Of a stretch of 64,000 nt of DNA, positions 8,325 to 17,368 are shown in pieces. The translations under genes were made by a program, and so were the position numbers. The notes beneath the pieces were generated by a model. The model had not been told where the DNA came from. It made no database searches and saw nothing but the letters and a program-made list of their open reading frames with translations. Origin of the DNA: Halarchaeum nitratireducens. Lineage in GTDB: Archaea > Halobacteriota > Halobacteria > Halobacteriales > Halobacteriaceae. The first letter of the stretch is position 1, and each line of letters begins with the position of its first letter. Where the stretch lies: the NCBI RefSeq assembly GCF_014647155.1, contig NZ_BMOQ01000009.1, positions 1-64,000 of the forward strand, in the 5' to 3' direction.

Positions 8325-8455
8325 TAGTCTTGGCGAGAGAACCCCACTGAGCAATACATTACTCTGTGTTTCTACGCCTAAGCGTCGTGAGTAAGCGCAG
8401 TCCAAAACGGGTTCGAATACGATATGTTAACGGGGTTGCGAACGTGGCTCAAGAT

Positions 8456-8911
8456 ATGGCCTATGAGAATATTGATGCTGAGCTGATAAATGGGCTTCTC
8501 GGAGATGGCCGCACAAGCCTCCGCAGTCTCGCCGAGGAACTCGACGTCTCCGTGACAACGATCTCGAACCACCTCCAGGATCTCGAGGAAGGAGGCGTCA
8601 TCACTGGCTACACACCAACCGTCGACTATGATGAACTCGGCTATGACGTCACCGCTGTCCTCCAACTCAAAGCCGAGGGTGGTTCACTTCCCGACCTCGC
8701 TGAGCGACTCGGCGCACAGGACCAGATGATATCCGTCTACGAAGTGACGGGTGACTACGATATCATCGCCATCGGGAAGTTCCACGACACGGACCACATG
8801 AATACGCTCATCAAGGAACTCCTCGGCGACGCCGACATCGCCGAGTCCGCGACCAGCGTCGTGCTCAATGCCGCTGCTGAGAACGAACAATTCGATCTCA
8901 GTACCGACTAG
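8456..8911 (+). CDS. Lrp/AsnC-family transcription regulator
   Basis: A 151-residue regulator of standard length and layout. The N-terminal helix-turn-helix is [20 protein letters not shown], followed by [20 protein letters not shown]. The C-terminal RAM/AsnC ligand domain (about residues 65-145) includes [19 protein letters not shown], which carries the usual G-D-Y-D ligand signature. Such proteins form dimers to octamers and respond to amino acids or related small molecules. The ATG at 8456 gives the family's normal N-terminus; an earlier start at 8366 would add 30 basic residues unlike the family. Confidence 0.85.
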   Translation: MAYENIDAELINGLLGDGRTSLRSLAEELDVSVTTISNHLQDLEEGGVITGYTPTVDYDELGYDVTAVLQLKAEGGSLPDLAERLGAQDQMISVYEVTGDYDIIAIGKFHDTDHMNTLIKELLGDADIAESATSVVLNAAAENEQFDLSTD

Positions 8912-8940
8912 AAATCATTTGAGATCTGTTGATTGTGCTC

Positions 8941-9057
8941 TGTTGAATAGCGGTGCTTCCGTCGCGACTCTCAATCTAAGTGGCCTTGTGAGACGGTCTC
9001 TGTAGTCCCACCAAAATCGGGATGGCCCTTTCTCCGCTCAGAGGCCGCTATTCAACA
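8941..9057. mobile_element. MITE-like element (117 bp)
   Basis: TGTTGAATAGCGG (8941-8953) and CCGCTATTCAACA (9045-9057) are perfect 13-base terminal inverted repeats enclosing 91 bases with no frame. A related element of 116 bp at 40277-40392 shares the same ends and a right half with AATCGG, TGG and CTGCTCAGAGG-like words at the same offsets. This fits a non-autonomous element moved by a full-size IS not present in the window. I see no clear target duplication. Confidence 0.6.
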
Positions 9058-9992
9058 CGGCAGTTGATTGAGGAACAGAGGTGACCATTTTCGGATTTCT
9101 ACCTGCCACAAGTAAAAACTCCCAACAAATGGGAGAAAGAATATATACTATGCGTGAGTCAATGATAGTAGAGCCAGCACGGATAGATACGGTGAGACTC
9201 CGGGAGTCCCCGCATTGCAGCGTCTCCGGCCCGTGCCACACGTGTTACCCATAGTGGGTCGACTCTGCTTGTCGACCCACTCACCACTCCTCAAGAGACA
9301 CCAGTTGGTTTATGAACTCCGTCTTTAACCCGATTGATCCGTAGATAGCGATTCTAGAATAGTGGCTCTGCTGAGACTCTATTGTTTCTATAATCCTATA
9401 CTTAAAACAGCCGTTAGGTGTGTGCGTATTGAGCGGAAGATGCAGGTGGATGGTGGTTCCAATACCCACCTGCGAAATAGCGTGCTTCCTTCGTGGATTG
9501 CCGTAGAAGACTACTCCCCCCTATTGGATCGTCTCCCTGCGCAATCCAATTTGGATACGTCCCTGATCTGGGTAAAAGTGTTCCTTCGTCCACCAAGCGG
9601 TTTGTACCTGGTCTGTAGTTACGGTTTAGTCGCTCCTCTGTAGTTAGTGTCCAGGCCGGCACTTGACGACCAGCGGCACCATTCTTATTAGTTAATGTCA
9701 ATTCCAACAGAGCCAGAATAGCGAGTGTATGCCGATAGGAGAATCAACAGATACCAACGAGTTCCACATCATCGCACACGGTCAGACATTCAAAAAATGA
9801 ATTATATCATATACTATTTAATATCCGGTCAGACTTCTATTAATTGCATGGATATAGGAGTCATAAGATTCTTAATTCATCTCTCTCGACTTACAGGAGA
9901 ATGCATCGAGAGGAGATCGGTAGACCCCACGATGCTATACAGACTACAGACCGGGAAGAGACACCCGTCGAGGCCACCACTAACTGGAAACG
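9058..9992. other. Long non-coding stretch before the conjugation operon
   Basis: About 930 bases of lower GC content with no convincing gene. It holds a strong hairpin (9253-9281), a weaker inverted repeat GCAGGTGG/CCACCTGC (9442-9449 and 9466-9473), and A/T-rich sequence around 9795-9830 (TATATCATATACTATTTAATA) that could be the promoter of the operon starting near 10.0 kb. Confidence 0.5.
9253..9281. repeat. Strong 11-bp hairpin
   Basis: AGTGGGTCGAC and GTCGACCCACT form a perfect 11-base stem around a 7-base loop (TCTGCTT). No T-run follows on either strand, so a classical terminator is unlikely. It could be an IS end, a nicking or recombination hairpin, or a structured RNA. Confidence 0.5.
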
Positions 9993-10007
9993 GTGGGGTG
10001 GAATGCG

Positions 10008-10430
10008 GTGACGGATTCGGAATTAGCTACCACCGACACTGGCCAAAACACCACCCCTCGCGGGCAAACCCACCGAAATCTACTGCGACGCATCGGAGGC
10101 GCGATTCTCCTATTCAGCGTTGTCGCTGTCGAGCCCGTCGCGGCCCAGCAGTCGGCGGTCTGCACCGCGGACAACCTCCCGAGCATGATTGAGGGATTCT
10201 TCCAGTTGACGACGGCGCTGGGCATCGTTGGGCTCGCCGTCGTCTGGCAGGCGAACTCCCTGATCGATATGTTCACGCTGAGCCCCGACCAGAAGAAGGG
10301 TCTAAAGCGCCACAAACGCTCGGCGCTCAAATCCGCCACCATCCTCGTCGTCCTCGGCCCGCTTTACACGGTCGCGGGGTCGATGATGAACCTGCCGCTC
10401 GCACAGTGTGTGAACCTCGTCCCCTGGTAG
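10008..10430 (+). CDS. Small two-helix exported membrane protein, pilin (VirB2)-like
   Basis: First gene of the conjugation-like operon. After a polar start, LLRRIGGAILLFSVVAVEPVAAQQ is a signal peptide with an A-A-Q processing region, followed by two hydrophobic segments (TTALGIVGLAVVWQANSLI and SATILVVLGPLYTVAGSMM) around a basic loop (KKGLKRHKRSALK). Small size, a cleaved signal and two helices with a short basic loop match the layout of VirB2-type pilins, although similarity is structural only. Two cysteines (VCTADN, QCVNLVPW) could pair outside the membrane. GTG at 10008 is used; a GTG at 9993 would add five residues. Confidence 0.55.
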   Translation: MTDSELATTDTGQNTTPRGQTHRNLLRRIGGAILLFSVVAVEPVAAQQSAVCTADNLPSMIEGFFQLTTALGIVGLAVVWQANSLIDMFTLSPDQKKGLKRHKRSALKSATILVVLGPLYTVAGSMMNLPLAQCVNLVPW

Positions 10431-10449
10431 CTCAAATCTGTCCTCCACG

Positions 10450-12159
10450 TTGTTGTCCCCGTCACGCGCAGTCCCGATAGCGATTGCCGGCGTCCTCCTC
10501 CTCGTGACAGTCACCGGACTCGCCGCCGCGAACCACCCCCGCCCCGGCACGGAAGGGAACGGCCTCACAGAGAACGAGTCCGCGACCCTCTGGTCGCACG
10601 ACGCCGACGACTACACGAACGAATCCACGTACTCTCAGCACTACGGCGAGCACCGCACCGCCCTCCAACAACTTGCGAACGGGACGGACATCACGTTCAC
10701 GCGGCCGCCCAAGACGGCCGCGACGTGGACCAAGCACGACTTCCGCGATCTCCACGCTAGTGGTCCAGAGACGTCGCTTCACCCGGAGAACGCCGACCTT
10801 GAGGATGGTGCCCTCATCGCGGATGCTCACGCGACGATCTTCGCCGCCCAACCCACGACGCGAGCACACCTCGCATCCGGTGAGACACGCACGTATCTCG
10901 CACCGGACGGGACGCTTCGCGGCCTCGTCGACTACCGCGTTCGCTACCCGAGCACGAGTGCGGACTGGTCCCTTACCAAGCACCAAATCTCGCGCGTCTG
11001 GCTCACCCAGGACGGCGACACCATCGCCTCGAGTACCGGGACGCAGACGCCGACGCTGGACTACCAGCTCCAGAACGACCGCACGACGACGTTGACGCTG
11101 CACGCGACGATCGAGGTTCGTATCGAGCAGACCACGACAGTGAACGGGAACACCGTGAGCACAACGACGGAGACTGACTCCATCACGGTTACCGACTCGC
11201 TCAGTGGGTCGGTGTATAATCTCGCGGCGTACCCCTACTACGCGACGTATCCGAATGGGGACGCGGGCGTCGCGATCCTCCAGTCGCGCCCGTGGCAGGG
11301 GTACACGCTCACCGAGATCGGGAGCGCTCGTGTGCGTGGTGTGTGGCGGTTTTACACCGCCCGCCACACCGGCTGGGACACCCTCGTCACAAGTACACGT
11401 AACGGCGAAACACGCACCCAGTCCGACGCAATTCCGGTCTCCGTGCACGCGTATCCGTCGCGGATTGGGCCGGTCGCTGAACCCGTCCGAACCGGCCCAG
11501 AAATCGTCGAGACGTGGGGGATCAATCGGTCGTCACCCACCCCGACACTCGGCGAGGACGTCCATATTGACGTCGTCAACCACTCCTACACGACGACGTA
11601 TGGCGTCGCTGTCCGTGCCGACGACGTGGACCGGCAGGCGCTGCACGTCGCGGGGATCGTTCGCGGCGTGAACGCGACCATCTTCCAGCCCCAGACCGGG
11701 TCGACACGCCACCTCCGCGAGAGTTCCCTCACTGCGACCGTCCTCTCGCAGAATGTCTCGGCGGCCACAGTCCGTCTCGAACTACGCGACAACCAGACGG
11801 GTGCGCCAATCGACCTCTCGCAGGAGCAGCGTGGCCGGCCACTCGCTCAGTCACCGACCGGCTACATCGCCATCGGCGACCAGCACGTCGAAACGAATCG
11901 TTCGGGGGTTGCCGTCGTCACGCTCACGCAGCCCGGCATCTACACCGCCCAGTACCAGCCAGAGTCGTGGCTTGGAGCCAACCCCGCCTACGTGCGTGAC
12001 CAGGCGAGCGTCCGCTGGCACCCACTCGGCACGCTCGCAGGCTGGTTCGACCTCGCGTTCACCACCGGATGGAAACTCCTCCCGTTCGTCGTGATGTTCT
12101 ACGCCGGCACCCGCCTCCTCCGCATGTTCGGCCTCGATCGCTTCCAAAACTATGACTGA
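10450..12159 (+). CDS. Large secreted, C-terminally membrane-anchored surface protein
   Basis: A 569-residue protein with an N-terminal Sec signal (VPIAIAGVLLLVTVTGLAAA), a long extracellular part rich in Thr, Ser, Asp and predicted beta structure, and a single C-terminal helix (WKLLPFVVMFYAGTRLLRMF) with a short cytoplasmic end. Several N-x-S/T sites are compatible with haloarchaeal glycosylation. The start is a TTG directly before the signal peptide; no ATG or GTG is available after the previous stop. Position between a pilin-like gene and the secretion ATPases suggests a role in mating-pair contact or a surface complex. No named family is recognised. Confidence 0.65.
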   Translation: MLSPSRAVPIAIAGVLLLVTVTGLAAANHPRPGTEGNGLTENESATLWSHDADDYTNESTYSQHYGEHRTALQQLANGTDITFTRPPKTAATWTKHDFRDLHASGPETSLHPENADLEDGALIADAHATIFAAQPTTRAHLASGETRTYLAPDGTLRGLVDYRVRYPSTSADWSLTKHQISRVWLTQDGDTIASSTGTQTPTLDYQLQNDRTTTLTLHATIEVRIEQTTTVNGNTVSTTTETDSITVTDSLSGSVYNLAAYPYYATYPNGDAGVAILQSRPWQGYTLTEIGSARVRGVWRFYTARHTGWDTLVTSTRNGETRTQSDAIPVSVHAYPSRIGPVAEPVRTGPEIVETWGINRSSPTPTLGEDVHIDVVNHSYTTTYGVAVRADDVDRQALHVAGIVRGVNATIFQPQTGSTRHLRESSLTATVLSQNVSAATVRLELRDNQTGAPIDLSQEQRGRPLAQSPTGYIAIGDQHVETNRSGVAVVTLTQPGIYTAQYQPESWLGANPAYVRDQASVRWHPLGTLAGWFDLAFTTGWKLLPFVVMFYAGTRLLRMFGLDRFQNYD

Positions 12160-13003
12160 CACCTCACCATCCATCGACCGTCGTAGCGCCCTCCAAGCAT
12201 TCGGCAGTCTCACCCTCGCCGCCCTCGCCGGCTGCACCAGCACCCAGACCTCCGAACCGTCGAGTTCCTCAACGACCACTCCTGTTGGACCATTTGCAAG
12301 CCTCAACGTCCAAGGGACGACTCTCGTCGTCGAACTTGAGGGTGGCATTGACATCGAGCACGTGAATCTCGTGAAGCCGAACGGCTCGCTCTTCGGGACA
12401 CGCGATGTCGCGCAGGGCACGAGTCGCGTCTCCTTCGACCTCGGTACCACCTACACACCCGGCGACTACGAGCTCGTCGCTGTCAACGACGACCAGACCA
12501 TCGGCACGACGACACGATCGCTCCGTCCCGACCTCCAGATTATCGAGATGGGAATCGGGAGGAATCACCCCAAGAGGATGTGGAGTGGACTGGAGCGAAG
12601 CCCTCAAACGCAGGTATTCGTCACGATAGAGAATCAAGGGAGTGGGCCGACTGCAGTCACGCAGCTCCTCTTCTTCGGAACGGTTCCATATCCAAGTGGA
12701 GAGAATGGCACTCAGTACGCCGAGACAGATATAAGCGGGATCTACGACCCTGAATCCGACTCTGAAGTCGAACAAGTCGTTGTTCCCCCCGGAGGGTCAA
12801 AGACGATCTACAGCTCTCGGATGCCGTTCGCGTTCATTCGTGGCGGCAACGTCGTGTGTCAGGAGCAGCCACAGTCTGGAACGTTCGAACTCGCCCTCGA
12901 AACATCGACTAGCAACTCCTCGGTTTCAAGGAGGTATGATATCCGGTATTCCGCATCTGAGGAGTTCAACAACTGTTCGATCGAGGTCGGAGAGGATAGC
13001 TGA
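12152..13003 (+). CDS. Tat-exported lipoprotein of the conjugation operon
   Basis: A 283-residue protein whose N-terminus combines a twin-arginine signal (IDRRSALQAFGSLTLAALAG) with a lipobox (LAGC), so it is likely exported folded and lipid-anchored at the cell surface. A Ser/Thr-rich linker (TSEPSSSSTTTP) follows, then about 230 residues of beta-rich domain resembling Ig-like or CARDB-like folds (VTIENQGSGPTAVTQLLFF). It overlaps the preceding stop by 8 bases and the next ATG by 1 base, which shows co-transcription. Its role in the module is unknown; an outer assembly or adhesion factor is plausible. Confidence 0.7.
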   Translation: MTDTSPSIDRRSALQAFGSLTLAALAGCTSTQTSEPSSSSTTTPVGPFASLNVQGTTLVVELEGGIDIEHVNLVKPNGSLFGTRDVAQGTSRVSFDLGTTYTPGDYELVAVNDDQTIGTTTRSLRPDLQIIEMGIGRNHPKRMWSGLERSPQTQVFVTIENQGSGPTAVTQLLFFGTVPYPSGENGTQYAETDISGIYDPESDSEVEQVVVPPGGSKTIYSSRMPFAFIRGGNVVCQEQPQSGTFELALETSTSNSSVSRRYDIRYSASEEFNNCSIEVGEDS

Positions 13004-14064
13004 TGGTTGACCTGATTCAAGTTGTCCTCCAAGGGTTCAAGGACGCGGTCAATTGGTTCATCAGCCTGTTCATGCAGGGGCTGCGGAGTGGGTATCAGGA
13101 AATTTCCGTGGCGATGTTTGGTACCCCGATACCGCGGACTAACGGTGCGTTCGTCTTCGGCCAGCCGACGAACGCACCATGGGGGTCGATCCATCACGCT
13201 CTGATCGGTGGCGAGATCATGATCATCTCGCTGCTCCTGCTTGTGGTCTGCGTGCAAGGACGCCACCTCATTCGAATCTTCAATATCGGGAGTGCCTACG
13301 AGTCACGACGAACCCGGAAGACCGCCTGGGTTGGTGCTTTCCTGATTATCACGTGGTACTGGGTCGCCGTGCTCACGCTCTACCTCGTCAACGGATTTAC
13401 GATCGCGCTCCTACCGAGCTTCAACTCACTCAGTACCGCAATGCTCGGGTTCCTACAGAACTCAGTGACGAATCCCGGCCTCTCGCTTGTGTTCGCGCTG
13501 CTTGGCGGGCTCTCAATGTGGGCGTTGGAAGCTCTCTACTACATCCGAGAAGTTCTCCTTTACGTCTACATCTACGGAATGCCGATCGCGTTCGCGCTCG
13601 CCTACGGGAACATCCCCGTACTCTCGGACGTCGCGATGGGGTTCAGCAAACGCTTCGTCCCGCTCGCAATCCTCCCACTCCCCGCTGCCGTCGTGTTCAA
13701 AGGCTACGACCTCCTCTACTCGCAGCACGCTCTCTCACCCGGCAGTCCGTTCCTGAAGTATCTCGTCGCGGTCTCCCTGCCGCTCGTCGCCTTGCTGGTG
13801 ACGTGGAAGACGTTCCAATACGCGACCCCACTTACCGCAAAAGCGATCAGTACTGCGGGCCGTGGCGCCGCGCTCGTCGGTGGTGTTGCTGCCGGCGCCT
13901 ACGTCGGTGGTGCGGGAGTCGCGACGACCGCCGCCCGCTGGGGCCCGAAAGCTGCTGCCGGTCAGGCGGTCGCCGAGCACGCCAGCCGGCGCGCCGGCAG
14001 CGAGGAGAGCGAGGAGTCTGCGCCATCGTATCGCCGCACAGAGAACGATCCGGAGAACTACTAA
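13003..14064 (+). CDS. Polytopic membrane protein, VirB6/TrbL-like
   Basis: A 353-residue protein with about five to six membrane helices, for example IMIISLLLLVVCVQG, KTAWVGAFLIITWYWVAVLT and FVPLAILPLPAAVVF, plus a C-terminal tail rich in Gly and Ala (GAALVGGVAAGAYVGGAG) and a charged end. VirB6 and TrbL channel proteins of type IV secretion systems share a many-helix core and a small-residue tail, and the position next to VirB4-like genes fits. The assignment rests on topology and context. ATG overlaps the TGA of the lipoprotein gene (TGATG). Confidence 0.6.
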   Translation: MVDLIQVVLQGFKDAVNWFISLFMQGLRSGYQEISVAMFGTPIPRTNGAFVFGQPTNAPWGSIHHALIGGEIMIISLLLLVVCVQGRHLIRIFNIGSAYESRRTRKTAWVGAFLIITWYWVAVLTLYLVNGFTIALLPSFNSLSTAMLGFLQNSVTNPGLSLVFALLGGLSMWALEALYYIREVLLYVYIYGMPIAFALAYGNIPVLSDVAMGFSKRFVPLAILPLPAAVVFKGYDLLYSQHALSPGSPFLKYLVAVSLPLVALLVTWKTFQYATPLTAKAISTAGRGAALVGGVAAGAYVGGAGVATTAARWGPKAAAGQAVAEHASRRAGSEESEESAPSYRRTENDPENY

Positions 14065-14067
14065 CAC

Positions 14068-15186
14068 ATGTCGACAGATCCAGACGCCGCCGCGAGACGC
14101 ATCATGAATCAGTTCGGCGAGGAAAGCCACATTCCCTACCTCAACATCGAGGAAGGCGACGTCGGCGTCCTCATCGCCTTCCCCATCATCGGCCTCTTCC
14201 TCGCCGCACTCACCGGGATTGACTCACTTGCCCTCCCGTTCGTCGCGGGTGGGTTCGGGCTCGGCGTCGCCATCATCTACGTCGCCCCAAGCCACCTCAA
14301 CGCCTGGACGTGGGTGACCGACGTCTACCAATATCTCAAACGTCCCCGTGCCACCTTCAGCGCCCCCGACGAACCGGACCCCGAGACGAACGAAGAAGTG
14401 CGGAACGAGGGCGGGCTGGCGAACTATACGCCGTTCCAGCCGGACGAACGCACCCAAGACCTCACCAATCTCGAACGTGCGTGGCCCGGTGCTGGTGCCA
14501 TTCAGCGCTCGGATGGCACGATGGAGGCGTTCGTCGAGGTCGACCCGGACAACATGGACTTCGCCATGTCCGACGACTGGGCGCAACTCCAAGAGGCGGG
14601 CGCGGAGTTTGCGAACAAGGAACTCGACTCGAAGCTCAAACTCCACGCCACCACCCGCGAGTTCCCCGTCGAGCAAGTCGTCGAGAACATCCAGGACCGC
14701 CTCGACGACGAGGACGTTCAGGCGAATCCCGTCTTCCGCGAACTCCTTGAGGAATATCTTGAAACGCGCCCGCGTGAGATGCGCGAGCGCGGCATCCAGC
14801 AACTCCACTACTACATCGGCGTCGAGGTCTCCCCGATGGAGGTCTACGACCGCTATCGCGACGAATCCACCCCCGCCGAGAAGTTGACCGAGATCCCCGT
14901 GATCGGCTTCCTCTTCAACCCGTTCGTCACCCGCCGAGAGAATCTCCAAGAGACTGAACGGCGCGCACGGATGTTCGAAACCTTGGATGACCGTGTTGCC
15001 GCGGTCCGCAGTGAATTCGTGCAGCAGGCGAGTGGCTGGTCGGCACGCCGCCTCACCACCGTCGAACTGTTCACACTCACGATGGACTTCTGGAACGGCC
15101 ACGAACACGACGTCGACGACCCCGACTCACTCATCCGCCAGCAACCAACCATGGATCACCAGAAACGGGAGGACACCGATGCATAA
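14068..15186 (+). CDS. VirB3-like / VirB4 N-terminal-like conjugation protein
   Basis: A 372-residue protein with two closely spaced N-terminal helices (GVLIAFPIIGLFLAALTG and LPFVAGGFGLGVAIIYVA), as in PrgI/VirB3 proteins, then a long soluble domain (about residues 90-360) with TMEAFVEVDPDNMDF and LHYYIGVEVSP. These strands resemble the N-terminal cap domain of VirB4/TraC ATPases. It has no Walker motif. Its stop overlaps the start of the VirB4-like ATPase, so the two are probably translated together, and they may represent a VirB4 split in two. Likely a membrane-attached partner of the ATPase. Confidence 0.6.
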   Translation: MSTDPDAAARRIMNQFGEESHIPYLNIEEGDVGVLIAFPIIGLFLAALTGIDSLALPFVAGGFGLGVAIIYVAPSHLNAWTWVTDVYQYLKRPRATFSAPDEPDPETNEEVRNEGGLANYTPFQPDERTQDLTNLERAWPGAGAIQRSDGTMEAFVEVDPDNMDFAMSDDWAQLQEAGAEFANKELDSKLKLHATTREFPVEQVVENIQDRLDDEDVQANPVFRELLEEYLETRPREMRERGIQQLHYYIGVEVSPMEVYDRYRDESTPAEKLTEIPVIGFLFNPFVTRRENLQETERRARMFETLDDRVAAVRSEFVQQASGWSARRLTTVELFTLTMDFWNGHEHDVDDPDSLIRQQPTMDHQKREDTDA

Positions 15187-17368
15187 CGCCCCCCTCCCCG
15201 CCGAGACGGGGTTCAGCGACCAACTCACACAGTGGGCGTTCAACCCTACGACGCCCGGCGGCATCCTCCTCTACGTGCTCGTAGCTGTGGTCATCGTCGC
15301 GACCACCGTCGTCGCGTGGACGCGTTATCAGGCCCGCGACGACGAACCCACCGTCGAGTTTGCTGACGTCCTCGACGAGGAGACACTCGAAGAGGGGCAG
15401 GCCGAGGGCCGCCTCCTCGACGAGATTGCCGAATCACACAAGACGGCAATCGCCCCAGCCGCGACCGAGTGGGAGACGCGTGCCGCCCACGTCGGCGAGC
15501 AGTGGACGAGCACGCTCTACGTCGCCGAGTATCCCGACCATCCAAGTGACGGCTACCTCAGCGATCTCTTCGAGCTCACAGACGTCGAGTTCGATCTGAC
15601 TGCGCACGTCACCCCGAAGAATCAGGAGCGAGCACGAACCGAACTCGAGGAAATCGCGGACGATCTCCAAGTCGATGCCGACCTCGAGCAGAGCGTCCGA
15701 GGTGCCTACCTCCAAGAGCGTGCTGACGAAGCCAAAGCTACCTACAAGGCCGTCGAGAGCGGCGCGAACGTCTTCGACCAAGGCGTCTTCATCACCGTTC
15801 GCGCTGACGAGAAGGACGACCTGCAGGACGCCGTCCGCACCGTCAAGAGCACGCTTCGGGACGATCCGGCGAACCTCACGCCGAAGACCGCGATCTGCCG
15901 GCAGGACGTCGCCCTCCAGTCCGCTGCCCCCATCGGCGACAACGAATTCGGCCGCGAATCCATCGCCCTCGGCGGTGCCATCGGCGCGTTACTCGCCTCA
16001 CCACACAATGCGACGATTCTCGAGGAGGGTGGCGTCGAGTTCGGCATCCACAAGGACAACCAGAGCCCCGTCGTCATCGACCCCTTCGAACGCGACAACG
16101 GCTACGCCATGTTCACTGTTGGGGACACCGGCTCCGGGAAGTCATTCAGCTCGAAGCAGAACTTCATCCGCTCGATCGAACAGGACAGCGACCGCATCGG
16201 CATCGTCCTCGAACCACTCAACAACTGGGCGGGTGTTTCGGAGGCCCTCGACGCTCAGCGCATCACGGTCGGTGGGACGCTCGGCCTCAATCCCTTGGAG
16301 ATTCGGCAGACGCCCGAGCACGCCCAACGTGCGATGGGGGAGGACGCCAGTCCGTTCAACGAGAAGCTTGATGACGCGATGAGCTTCCTCACCAACTTCT
16401 TCGCCCTCCGCGGCATCTCGCTCGGCGACAAGCGAACGACGCTCGAACTCGGCTTGCGCTCAGCATACGCTCGGCAGGGGATCACCGACGACATCGCGAC
16501 CCACGACAATCCGAGTCCGACGATCCGCGATATGCTTGACGTCTTCGAGGAGATGGTCGCTGATCCCGAAGAGTTCATCGTCCGCTCTGAATCCGAGGCG
16601 GAGAAAATTCAGGCCGACGCGACGTGGCTTCTCGACCAACTCCGTCCCTTCGAGGAAGAGGGCCGGCACGCGAATCTCGGGAAGGCCTCCGCATTCGACA
16701 TCCGGGACGAGAAGACGATCTATCTCGACCTCGCCCAACAGGAAGGCAGCGTCGACTCCAGCACCGCACTCACGATGCAGCTCCTCATCTCCCTCGTCTA
16801 CGAGCGCGCAAAGGAGACGGAGAAGGAGGTCGTCTTCGTCATCGACGAGGCGCGCTACATCATGCAGGACGCCGCGAGTCTCGCCTTCCTCGAGACAGTT
16901 TTCCGCCATCACCGCCACCACGATCTCTCGATTCGTCTTGTGACCCAGACTGTCGACGAGTTCTTCGAACACGCCGAGAGTGAGGCGATCCTCGACCAGT
17001 GTGCGGTCAAGCAGTTCCACCGCTTAGATGGGATGGACGAAGAGTGGGCGGACGAGTTCGGGCTGAATCACGCCCAGATGCGCTACGTCCAGGACGCCGT
17101 CCCCGGCAACGAGGACGCCGGCTTCTCTGAAGCGCTCGTTGGCGTCGACGGCGAGTGGCGCGGTATCCAGGTCGAGGCGATGCCCAAGGAGAAGCAGGTC
17201 ATCGACTTCGACCCCACCACCCAAACCCGCGACGAACTGCCCGGTGCAACCAACGACGAAACCGAGTCAGCAATGCATTCGTTCCAACAGCAACTCAACG
17301 AGCAGACCGCTGAATCGAACGACAAATCGGAGCAGGTCGCCGAGACGGACGGTGGTCGCGATGAGTGA
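15179..17368 (+). CDS. VirB4-like conjugation ATPase
   Basis: A 729-residue ATPase with one N-terminal helix (GILLYVLVAVVIVATTVVAW), a cap domain, and a HerA/FtsK-type RecA fold. Walker A is GDTGSGKSFSS (near residue 315), Walker B is VVFVIDEARYIM (near 550), followed by VTQTVDEFF and an arginine-containing region. VirB4 proteins power assembly and substrate transfer in type IV secretion systems. The ATG at 15179 overlaps the last codons of the preceding gene, and the end overlaps the next ATG by 8 bases. A longer frame extends upstream but would overlap coding sequence by almost 200 bases. Confidence 0.82.
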   Translation: MHNAPLPAETGFSDQLTQWAFNPTTPGGILLYVLVAVVIVATTVVAWTRYQARDDEPTVEFADVLDEETLEEGQAEGRLLDEIAESHKTAIAPAATEWETRAAHVGEQWTSTLYVAEYPDHPSDGYLSDLFELTDVEFDLTAHVTPKNQERARTELEEIADDLQVDADLEQSVRGAYLQERADEAKATYKAVESGANVFDQGVFITVRADEKDDLQDAVRTVKSTLRDDPANLTPKTAICRQDVALQSAAPIGDNEFGRESIALGGAIGALLASPHNATILEEGGVEFGIHKDNQSPVVIDPFERDNGYAMFTVGDTGSGKSFSSKQNFIRSIEQDSDRIGIVLEPLNNWAGVSEALDAQRITVGGTLGLNPLEIRQTPEHAQRAMGEDASPFNEKLDDAMSFLTNFFALRGISLGDKRTTLELGLRSAYARQGITDDIATHDNPSPTIRDMLDVFEEMVADPEEFIVRSESEAEKIQADATWLLDQLRPFEEEGRHANLGKASAFDIRDEKTIYLDLAQQEGSVDSSTALTMQLLISLVYERAKETEKEVVFVIDEARYIMQDAASLAFLETVFRHHRHHDLSIRLVTQTVDEFFEHAESEAILDQCAVKQFHRLDGMDEEWADEFGLNHAQMRYVQDAVPGNEDAGFSEALVGVDGEWRGIQVEAMPKEKQVIDFDPTTQTRDELPGATNDETESAMHSFQQQLNEQTAESNDKSEQVAETDGGRDE

